A stretch of DNA of 10,666 nt, taken from UBA9676 sp036522155. Lineage in GTDB: Bacteria; Actinomycetota; Actinomycetes; Streptosporangiales; Streptosporangiaceae. Where the stretch lies: positions 1-10,666 of the forward strand of contig DATDGI010000207.1 of the NCBI GenBank assembly GCA_036522155.1, given 5' to 3'. The notes below the pieces were generated by a model. That model worked only from the letters and a program-made list of their open reading frames with translations. It was not told the DNA's origin and searched no databases. The translations under genes were made by a program, and so were the position numbers. This document shows positions 5,288-10,666 of the stretch, piece by piece. Numbering within the stretch: the first letter of the stretch is position 1; every line of letters starts with the position of its first letter.

Positions 5288-6568
5288 GTGGCGCTTGTCG
5301 TGCAGAAGTACGGTGGCTCGTCGGTGGCCGACGCCGGCGGAATCAAGCGGGTGGCCCAGCGCATCGTGGCCACCCGCAAGGCCGGTCATTCCGTGGTCGT
5401 GGTCGTGTCCGCGATGGGCGATACCACCGATGACCTGCACGATCTGGCCAAACAGGTGAGCCCGCTGCCGTCGGCCCGTGAACTCGACATGCTGCTCACC
5501 GCGGGTGAGCGGATCTCGATGGCGCTGCTCGCCATGGCCATCGCCAACCTGGGGCTGCAGGCCCGCTCGTTCACCGGCTCGCAGGCCGGCGTGATCACCG
5601 ACGACGTGCACGGCAAGGCACGGATCATCGATGTCACCCCGGGCCGGATCAGCACCGCGCTGACCGAGGGCGCCATCCCGATCGTGGCCGGCTTCCAGGG
5701 CGTGTCGCAGAACGGCAAGGACATCACCACGCTCGGCCGGGGCGGCTCGGACACCACGGCGGTAGCGCTGGCGGCGGCGCTGACGGCCGACTTCTGCGAG
5801 ATCTACACCGACGTGGACGGGGTGTTCACCGCCGACCCGCGAATCGTGCCGGCCGCCCGGCGGATCCCGGCGATCAGCTACGAAGAGATGATGGAGATGG
5901 CCGCCTGCGGCGCCAAGGTGCTCCAGCTGCGCTGCGTGGAGTACGCCCGGCGGTACCACATGCCGATCCATGTCCGGTCCTCGTTCAGCCAGCGGACCGG
6001 GACCTGGGTCAGCGACAGCGGACGCGGGGCGGAGAAGGAGGCAGCGATGGAACAGCCGATCATCTCCGGGGTCGCTCACGACCGGAGTGAGGCCAAGATC
6101 ACCGTGGCGGGCGTGCCCGACGTCATCGGCAAGGCGGCCACGATCTTCCGCGTCATCGGCGCCGCCGGGATCAACATCGACATGATCGTGCAGAACGTCT
6201 CCGCCGCCACCACCGGCCTCACCGACATCTCGTTCACCCTGCCGCGCGCCGACGGGGAGGCCGCCATGGCCGCGCTCCGGGCCGTCCAGTCCGACGTCGG
6301 CTTCGAGACGCTGCTCTACGACGACCGGATCGGCAAGGTGTCCGTGGTCGGCGCCGGGATGCGGTCCCACCCGGGCGTCAGCGCCACCTTCTTCAGCGCG
6401 CTGGCCGAGGCCGGGGTGAACATCGAGATGATCTCCACCTCGGAGATCCGGATCTCGGTGGTGGTGGACGAGAACGACGTGGACGCCGCGGTGACCTCCG
6501 CGCACCAGGCGTTCGACCTCACCGCGGGCGAGGTCGAGGCCGTGGTCTACGGGGGGACGGGCCGGTGA
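5288..6568 (+). CDS. lysC: Aspartate kinase, alpha subunit
   Basis: Aspartokinase phosphorylates L-aspartate to 4-aspartyl phosphate, the entry to lysine, diaminopimelate, threonine and methionine. The 426 residues match the alpha form of the alpha2beta2 enzymes. Visible: KYGGSSV (7-13), the aspartate/ATP-binding segments TAGERISMAL (71-80), TTLGRGGSDTTAVALA (147-162) and YTDVDGVFTADPR (173-185), then two ACT domains from about 265 to the end, with QNVSAATTGLTDISFTLP and VGAGMRSHPGV. These ACT stretches align with the region where feedback-resistance changes fall in Corynebacterium LysC, so lysine/threonine inhibition is likely. GTG 5288 gives the family-standard opening ALVVQKYGGSS and has GGAGGAG (5271-5277) 10 nt upstream. 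The stop overlaps the asd start as GTGA. Confidence 0.96.
   Translation: MALVVQKYGGSSVADAGGIKRVAQRIVATRKAGHSVVVVVSAMGDTTDDLHDLAKQVSPLPSARELDMLLTAGERISMALLAMAIANLGLQARSFTGSQAGVITDDVHGKARIIDVTPGRISTALTEGAIPIVAGFQGVSQNGKDITTLGRGGSDTTAVALAAALTADFCEIYTDVDGVFTADPRIVPAARRIPAISYEEMMEMAACGAKVLQLRCVEYARRYHMPIHVRSSFSQRTGTWVSDSGRGAEKEAAMEQPIISGVAHDRSEAKITVAGVPDVIGKAATIFRVIGAAGINIDMIVQNVSAATTGLTDISFTLPRADGEAAMAALRAVQSDVGFETLLYDDRIGKVSVVGAGMRSHPGVSATFFSALAEAGVNIEMISTSEIRISVVVDENDVDAAVTSAHQAFDLTAGEVEAVVYGGTGR
6035..6041 (+). promoter_or_regulatory. Internal ribosome binding site for the LysC beta subunit
   Basis: AAGGAGG, a full Shine-Dalgarno match, lies inside lysC 5 nt before ATG 6047. It is stronger than the sites of most neighbouring genes and falls in the linker between the kinase and ACT regions (codons for GAEKEAA), where sequence is free to vary. 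Confidence 0.8.
6047..6568 (+). CDS. lysC: Aspartate kinase, beta subunit (in-frame internal start)
   Basis: Translation from ATG 6047 (Met254 of the alpha subunit) yields a 173-residue protein holding only the two ACT domains, starting MEQPIISGVAHDRSEAKITV. In Corynebacterium glutamicum and Bacillus, such nested products form the regulatory beta subunit of an alpha2beta2 aspartokinase. The start occupies the same place as the Corynebacterium beta start (ME..V.TGVA.D.SEAK) and has an ideal ribosome site at 6035-6041. It shares its stop with the alpha subunit. The family knowledge is established; expression in this organism is inferred. Confidence 0.82.
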   Translation: MEQPIISGVAHDRSEAKITVAGVPDVIGKAATIFRVIGAAGINIDMIVQNVSAATTGLTDISFTLPRADGEAAMAALRAVQSDVGFETLLYDDRIGKVSVVGAGMRSHPGVSATFFSALAEAGVNIEMISTSEIRISVVVDENDVDAAVTSAHQAFDLTAGEVEAVVYGGTGR

Positions 6569-7641
6569 CATCGGGCGCGGAGCGCACGGGCCGCCCGTCG
6601 CTGGCGGTGGTCGGCGCGACCGGCGCGGTCGGCACCGTCATGCTCGACCTGCTGTCCATCCGCGACGACGTGTGGGGGGACATCCGGCTGATCGCCTCCG
6701 CCCGGTCGGCTGGCCGCCGGCTGCGCGTGCGCGGCGAGGAACTGGCCGTCCAGGCGCTGGCCCCCGATGTCTTCGACGGCGTGGACGTGGCCATGTTCGA
6801 CGTGCCCGACGAGGTCTCGGCGCAATGGGCGCCGGTCGCCGCCGGGCGCGGCGCGGTGGTGGTGGACAACTCCGGCGCCTTCCGGATGGACCCGGACGTG
6901 CCGCTGGTCGTGCCCGAGGTCAACCCGGCCACCATTGCCGACCGGCCGCGGGGCATCATCGCCAACCCGAACTGCACCACGCTGTCGCTGATCGTGGCGG
7001 TGGGCGCGCTGCACCGGGCGTTCAGCCTGCAGGAGATGGTCGTCTCCTCCTACCAGGCCGCCTCCGGGGTCGGCCAGGCCGGGATCGACACCCTCTACGC
7101 CCAGCTGGACAAGGTGGCGGGCTCCCGGATGCTGGGCCAGCGGGCCGGGGATCTGCGGGCCGCGGTCGGCGATTTCGGCCCGTTCCCGGCGCCGCTCGCC
7201 CTCAACGTCATCCCCTGGGCGGGCTCGCTGAAGGACGACGGCTGGTCCTCTGAAGAGCTGAAGATCCGCAACGAGTCACGCAAGATCCTCGGCCTGCCCG
7301 GCCTGAAGGTGCACGCCACCTGCGTCCGGGTGCCGGTGATCACCACCCACGCCGTCGCCGTGCACGCGGTGTTCGCCCGCGAGGTGACCAGGGAACTGGC
7401 CCAGGAAGTGCTGGACGACGCACCCGGGGTGGTGCTCAACGACGAACCCGAGCGGGCCGAGTTCCCCACCCCGGCCGACGTGGTCGGCACCGACCCGACC
7501 TGGGTCGGCCGGGTGCGCCAGTCGCTGGACGACCCGCGCGCGATCGAGTTCTTCGTCTGCGGCGACAACCTGCGCAAGGGCGCCGCGCTCAACACCGCCC
7601 AGATCGCCGAGCTGGTCGCCGCGGAGCTCGCGGCCCGCTGA
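6565..7641 (+). CDS. asd: Aspartate-semialdehyde dehydrogenase
   Basis: Asd reduces 4-aspartyl phosphate to aspartate semialdehyde with NADPH, the step after LysC. The 358-residue protein has the nucleotide-binding loop VVGATGAVG (15-23), a phosphate-binding segment DNSGAFRM (101-108), the catalytic cysteine C137 in NPNCTTLS, SSYQAASGVGQAG (161-173) with the active-site Gln, RVPVITTHA (255-263) bearing the likely general-base His262, and CGDNLRKGAALNTAQIAE near the end. The length is typical of the actinobacterial form. GTG 6565 overlaps the lysC stop by 4 nt (GTGA) with a G-rich site about 8 nt upstream, so translational coupling to lysC is expected. Confidence 0.97.
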   Translation: MTSGAERTGRPSLAVVGATGAVGTVMLDLLSIRDDVWGDIRLIASARSAGRRLRVRGEELAVQALAPDVFDGVDVAMFDVPDEVSAQWAPVAAGRGAVVVDNSGAFRMDPDVPLVVPEVNPATIADRPRGIIANPNCTTLSLIVAVGALHRAFSLQEMVVSSYQAASGVGQAGIDTLYAQLDKVAGSRMLGQRAGDLRAAVGDFGPFPAPLALNVIPWAGSLKDDGWSSEELKIRNESRKILGLPGLKVHATCVRVPVITTHAVAVHAVFAREVTRELAQEVLDDAPGVVLNDEPERAEFPTPADVVGTDPTWVGRVRQSLDDPRAIEFFVCGDNLRKGAALNTAQIAELVAAELAAR

Positions 7642-7654
7642 CCGGAGGCACCCG

Positions 7655-8623
7655 GTGGACGTGGCTGGCGCCGCCCCTGGCTCGGTGCTGTTCAGCACCT
7701 ACAACCTGCTCGACCTCGGGGCCGGCGACCCGGCCGCCGCCGGCGAGCACTACCAGGCCATCGTGGCCTGTATCCGGGCGCTGGCCACCGACGTGCTCGC
7801 CGTCCAGGAGCTCCGGGCGGCCGGCCGCGACCAGGCGGGCCAGCTGCTGCAGCGGCTGGCCGCCGACACCGGCCTGCGCTGCCTGGTGCCCCGCCCGGAT
7901 GGCGACCCGGTGCCCGCCCTGTGCCCCGGTGCCCGCGGCTTCCACCTCGGCCTGCTCTGGCGGGACGGCATCGAGCCGGTGCCCGGCTCCTTCCACACCC
8001 GCAACGCCGATTACTGGCACGCGCTCGGCTGGGTGGCGCTCGACCTCGGCGGGCCCGTGGTCCGGCACGCGGTGTACCACGCACCGCCGTTCGGCATAAA
8101 AATCCGGGCCATTCAGAACGAATTGCTGGTGGCCGGCCTCGTACGCGGGCCGGACCGGCGGCCGGCGCTGGTCGGGGCGGACTGGAACGGTGAGAGCGCG
8201 GACCGCATCCAGGACCCGGCGACCGGCGAGTGGCGGCTGTACGAGCCGCGTGACCCCTATGACGGGGTGGAGTGGTTCCCGGACCTGATCCACCAGTGTG
8301 AATGGGACTATGACGGGCAGGGACGCCGGCGGCACCGGGTGGACAGGACCGCCGGGGACGTGCTGTGGGCGGGCGGGCTGCATGACGCGGCGGCGGTGCT
8401 GCGGGCGCCGTGGCAGGCGACGGCTGGGCATCACCCGGACGACCCGTACGGGAATCACGGGGTCCGGCGGCGCATCGACGCGATCCGGGTGACCGGCGAG
8501 GTGGTGCCGGCCCTGCGGGCGCACTGGGTGACCGACAACGAGCCCACCCGGTGCGCCTCCGATCACCTGCCGGTGACCGTCGCCTACGAGCCCTCGGCCA
8601 TTGCCTGGCCGGTCACGCCGTGA
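7655..8623 (+). CDS. Endonuclease/exonuclease/phosphatase family protein
   Basis: The 322-residue protein has the metal-dependent EEP (DNase I-like) fold signatures: STYNLLDLG with Asn17, VQELR with the metal-binding Glu52, H142 in YHAPPFG, GADWNGE with Asp176 and Asn178, RRIDAIRV with Asp275, and a terminal SDHLPV with Asp303-His304. The catalytic set looks complete, so it is probably an active phosphodiesterase or phosphatase; the substrate (DNA, RNA, lipid or inositol phosphate) cannot be told. No signal peptide or membrane segment is evident. GTG 7655 has GGAGG (7644-7648) 6 nt upstream and lies 13 nt after asd, implying one message with lysC-asd, although no link to amino-acid synthesis is apparent. 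Its stop overlaps the convergent acetyltransferase gene. Confidence 0.88.
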   Translation: MDVAGAAPGSVLFSTYNLLDLGAGDPAAAGEHYQAIVACIRALATDVLAVQELRAAGRDQAGQLLQRLAADTGLRCLVPRPDGDPVPALCPGARGFHLGLLWRDGIEPVPGSFHTRNADYWHALGWVALDLGGPVVRHAVYHAPPFGIKIRAIQNELLVAGLVRGPDRRPALVGADWNGESADRIQDPATGEWRLYEPRDPYDGVEWFPDLIHQCEWDYDGQGRRRHRVDRTAGDVLWAGGLHDAAAVLRAPWQATAGHHPDDPYGNHGVRRRIDAIRVTGEVVPALRAHWVTDNEPTRCASDHLPVTVAYEPSAIAWPVTP

Positions 8624-9464
8624 AGCTGAGCCGCACGCTGTCGCTCACCGGCTGGTAGCCGAGGCGCGGGTAGAGGGCGTTGCTGGTGGGGTTGGCCAGG
8701 TCGGTGTAGAGCAGCACTTCGGACGCCCCGGCGGCCAGCGCCTGCCGGCTGACAGCGGCGGTCACCGCGCCGCCGTAACCGCGGCCGCGGTGCTCCGGCG
8801 GGGTGTAGACCGGGCCCACCCGGGCCTGGCCGGCCACCACCCGGGTCCGGCCGGCCAGCGATACCGGCCCATCGCCGGTCTCCCACAGCGTGAAGCCGCC
8901 GTAGCTGAGCCGCTCCGCCACGATCTGCCGCCGGACCGGGCCGCCGGTGGAGTCCGCCTCCTGCTGGAAGGCGGCCAGCCAGGCCACCAGCAGTTCGGTG
9001 TCGGCCGGGGCCGCGGCCCGGTCCTGGCCCGGCGGCGCCGGGCCGGGCGGCACCAGGTCACCGAGCCGGTAGAGCCGCGTCCGGCGGCCCAGGTGGGCAG
9101 GCTGGCCGGTCTGCCTCAGCCATCCGGCCGCGAAGGCGTGCGCCGGGCCGGGCCGCCCGTCCACCCCGGCCAGCTCCCGGCCCCGGCCGGCCAGCGCCGG
9201 GGCCAGCGCGGCCGCCACCTCGTCCGGCATCGCGGTCAGGGCCAGCGGGTAGGGCGGGGTGTGCAGGCAGGCGGCGGTCACCGGGCCGCCGTCCGCGGCG
9301 TACCAGCCGAACAGCGGCAGGTCGTCCCCGAACGCGGCCGGGCCGCTGAGCCGCACCGTCTCGCTCACGGTGAGCAGGACGGTGTGCTCGGCCGCCCGGG
9401 ACGACAGGAACGGGCCGGCGGCGTCCAGGAAACCGGCCACGTCGTGGGTGAGCGTCCAGGCCAT
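8613..9464 (-). CDS. GNAT family N-acetyltransferase
   Basis: The 283-residue protein carries a C-terminal GNAT domain (about 150-283) that would transfer an acetyl group from acetyl-CoA to an amine. The acetyl-CoA loop is visible as VYTPPEHRGRGYGGAVTAA (219-237), preceded by the beta strand GQARVGPVY, and followed by LLYTDLANPTSNALYPRLGY (251-270), which has the Asn and Tyr usual in motif B. The N-terminal 130 residues look like a degenerate second GNAT-like half, with strands around LFGWYAADGGPVTAACLHTP, so it may be a two-domain enzyme. The acceptor is unknown. ATG 9464 (MAWTLTHD) is preferred. The frame stays open upstream but would enter the divergent thioesterase gene. No good ribosome site is visible. 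It converges with the EEP gene and overlaps it by 11 bp. Confidence 0.87.
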   Translation of the reverse strand: MAWTLTHDVAGFLDAAGPFLSSRAAEHTVLLTVSETVRLSGPAAFGDDLPLFGWYAADGGPVTAACLHTPPYPLALTAMPDEVAAALAPALAGRGRELAGVDGRPGPAHAFAAGWLRQTGQPAHLGRRTRLYRLGDLVPPGPAPPGQDRAAAPADTELLVAWLAAFQQEADSTGGPVRRQIVAERLSYGGFTLWETGDGPVSLAGRTRVVAGQARVGPVYTPPEHRGRGYGGAVTAAVSRQALAAGASEVLLYTDLANPTSNALYPRLGYQPVSDSVRLSFTA

Positions 9465-9492
9465 GTCCCATGATCTGCGGGCGCGCCGGGCA

Positions 9493-9522
9493 GCGCACCT
9501 GGTTTTGGGCGGGCGCACCTGG
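9493..9522. promoter_or_regulatory. Direct repeat in the divergent promoter region
   Basis: GCGCACCTGG occurs twice, at 9493-9502 and 9513-9522, 20 bp apart start to start, or about two helical turns. The pair lies in the 96-bp gap between the divergent acetyltransferase and thioesterase genes and upstream of the thioesterase -10 element. The phasing would suit a dimeric regulator binding one DNA face. No regulator is identified; the small HTH protein at 10382-10594 is one nearby candidate, by position only. Confidence 0.4.
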
Positions 9523-9548
9523 CTGGCCGCGCTGGCCGGGTGCCCGCG

Positions 9549-9554
9549 TAGCAT
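9549..9554 (+). promoter_or_regulatory. -10 element for a leaderless thioesterase mRNA
   Basis: TAGCAT fits TANNNT and ends 6 nt before the GTG start at 9561, so transcription would begin at or next to the start codon. No Shine-Dalgarno sequence precedes the GTG. Leaderless messages are common in actinobacteria. Confidence 0.55.
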
Positions 9555-9560
9555 CCTGCC

Positions 9561-10385
9561 GTGGCCGACACCTTCTACGTTCCGGCCGGGGCGGACACCT
9601 GGCTGGCTACCTCGCACACCATCGGGCCGTGGGATGAACGGGCCCAGCACGCGGGCCCGCCGAGCGCCCTGCTGGGCCGGGCCATCCAGCGCTGCGCCCC
9701 CCGCGACGACATGATGGTGGCCCGGTTCACCTGCGAAATCCTGGGCGCCATCCCGGTCGGGGAGATCCAGGTGCGGGCCCGGCTGGCCCGCCCCGGCCGC
9801 AGCGTGGAACTGCTGGAGGCGGTGGCCAGCGCGGACGGCCGCGAGGTGGCCAGGGCCACCGCCTGGCGGGTAAAGCGCGCCGACGCCCCGCGGGTGGCCC
9901 CGAGGGCGGAGCCGCCGCCCCCGCTGCCGGACCAGCCGTCACCGGGTGGGGCGCACTCGTGGCCGGCGGTGTCGCGGGGCTGGGTGGACGGTTACCTGTC
10001 CGCCATCGAATGGCGGGCGGTGCGTGGCCATTTCACCGAGCCGGGCCCGGCCACGGTGTGGGCCCGGATGCGCTACCCGCTGGTGCCGGGTGAGCAACCC
10101 GGCCCGCTGGAGCGAGTGCTGGCCATCGCCGACAGCGGAAACGGCGCGAGCAGCGAACTGGACCTGCGCGAGTGGCTGTTCATCAACCCCGAACTCACCG
10201 TCCACCTGCACCGGGAGGCCGCCGGTGAATGGATCTGCCTGGACGCGCAGGCGGTCATCTCGCCGGGTGGGGCGGGCCTGGCCACGTCCGTGCTGTGGGA
10301 CACCACCGGGCAGATCGGTGTCGGCGCGCAGGCGCTGCTGGTCGCCCGCCGGCCACCGCCCGCGGGCCCGGGGGAGCCTGGTTAG
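9561..10385 (+). CDS. Acyl-CoA thioesterase-like protein (double hotdog)
   Basis: The 274-residue product resembles TesB-type and related thioesterase-family proteins, which hydrolyse acyl-CoA thioesters and consist of two hotdog folds in one chain. The first hotdog is seen in WDERAQHAGPPSALLGRAI (24-42), the helix with its preceding loop, followed by strands through VARFTCEILGAIPVGEIQV and ELLEAVASADGREVARATAW (83-102). A Pro-rich linker (108-135) separates it from the second, with PLERVLAIADSGNGASSEL (182-200), then NPELTVHLHREAAGEWICLD (209-228) and GLATSVLWDTTGQIGVGAQALL (239-260). The preferred acyl chain is unknown. GTG 9561 is the only sensible start and has no ribosome site, in line with a leaderless mRNA. 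The TAG stop overlaps the convergent HTH gene by 4 bp. Confidence 0.85.
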   Translation: MADTFYVPAGADTWLATSHTIGPWDERAQHAGPPSALLGRAIQRCAPRDDMMVARFTCEILGAIPVGEIQVRARLARPGRSVELLEAVASADGREVARATAWRVKRADAPRVAPRAEPPPPLPDQPSPGGAHSWPAVSRGWVDGYLSAIEWRAVRGHFTEPGPATVWARMRYPLVPGEQPGPLERVLAIADSGNGASSELDLREWLFINPELTVHLHREAAGEWICLDAQAVISPGGAGLATSVLWDTTGQIGVGAQALLVARRPPPAGPGEPG

Positions 10386-10594
10386 TCCTTGCCGACCAGC
10401 CGCAGCAGCGGGCGCTTGGGCGCCCGCGCCAGGATGCGCATGATGTCCGTGCGGCTGATGCCGGTTATCTGCTGAATCCGGCTGATCTTGACCCCAGCCG
10501 TGACCGCCTCCTGGACGATCTCGTCCCGCCTGGCGTTCGTCTGCGCCCAGCGGCGCAGTTCCTCCTCGGCGGCCGGGGCAGGCGTTTCTGCCAT
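10382..10594 (-). CDS. Small helix-turn-helix protein
   Basis: This 70-residue protein has a predicted helix-turn-helix at about 23-57: a first helix DEIVQEAVTAG, then ISRIQQITG with the turn Gly45, and a recognition helix ISRTDIMRILAR. The pattern resembles resolvase- or MerR/sigma-region-4-like small HTH proteins found widely in actinomycetes. Basic residues in the HTH and the tail (KRPLLRLVGK) suit DNA binding. There is no effector or oligomerisation domain, so it may act with a partner or as a simple repressor; its target is unknown. ATG 10594 is the natural start and appears leaderless. The TAA stop (10382-10384) overlaps the thioesterase stop on the other strand. I know no specific gene name for it. 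Confidence 0.8.
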   Translation of the reverse strand: MAETPAPAAEEELRRWAQTNARRDEIVQEAVTAGVKISRIQQITGISRTDIMRILARAPKRPLLRLVGKD

Positions 10595-10601
10595 GCAGTG
10601 A

Positions 10602-10607
10602 ACGCTA
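10602..10607 (-). promoter_or_regulatory. -10 element for the small HTH gene (leaderless)
   Basis: Read on the minus strand, TAGCGT fits TANNNT and ends 7 nt before ATG 10594. No Shine-Dalgarno sequence lies between, so a leaderless message is predicted. A -35 element is not evident in the remaining sequence to the window edge. Confidence 0.45.
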
Positions 10608-10666
10608 GCGGGAACCGGCGCACCGATCGTGGCGAATCGCCGGGACGGCAGCGGCGAGTGTGCCGG

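Noticed and set aside
4673..6571. Minus-strand frame of 632 codons opposite DUF5063 and lysC
   Set aside because: It is the complement of lysC and its neighbour, His/Gly/Arg/Asp-rich without motifs.
8601..9473. Plus-strand frame of 290 codons opposite the acetyltransferase
   Set aside because: The minus strand encodes a clear GNAT motif; the plus frame is Gly/Arg/Gln-rich and without domains.

Overview
The window is high-GC, densely coded actinobacterial DNA, with GTG starts, short spacers and strong third-position G/C. The gene order 4.5S RNA – dnaX – ybaB/ebfC – recR – DUF5063 – lysC – asd is a block I know from actinomycetes such as the Streptosporangiales and Streptomyces. I suggest a Streptosporangiales-like actinomycete; the family is inference and no marker gene here settles it.

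Layout. Positions 1-862 hold the C-terminal part of an MFS transporter cut by the window edge. The small SRP RNA (about 947-1044) follows and runs almost directly into dnaX (1067-3328, DNA polymerase III gamma/tau). After a 245-bp gap come ybaB (3574-4005, nucleoid-associated), recR (4045-4644, recombination mediator) and a DUF5063 gene (4637-5200) overlapping recR by 8 bp. This left half is replication, repair and protein-targeting housekeeping. A short spacer with hairpins and a likely promoter leads to lysC (5288-6568, aspartokinase, with a strongly supported internal start for a beta subunit at 6047) and asd (6565-7641, aspartate-semialdehyde dehydrogenase). These are the first two steps from aspartate to lysine, threonine, methionine and diaminopimelate, translationally coupled by a GTGA overlap. 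An endonuclease/exonuclease/phosphatase-family gene (7655-8623) follows 13 nt after asd on the same strand.

The right end changes direction. A GNAT acetyltransferase (complement 8613-9464) converges on the phosphatase-family gene with an 11-bp overlap. It diverges from a double-hotdog thioesterase (9561-10385), which converges with a 70-residue helix-turn-helix protein (complement 10382-10594), overlapping by 4 bp. The thioesterase and the small HTH gene both look leaderless.

I see no CRISPR array, insertion sequence, phage gene, toxin-antitoxin pair or biosynthetic cluster, and no clearly new system. The points worth a second look are small: a 15-bp minisatellite followed by a C7 slippery-type run and hairpin inside dnaX, an exact 30-bp duplication in the transporter, overlapping convergent stop codons forming a palindrome, a phased direct repeat in the divergent promoter region, and alternative hairpins before lysC.
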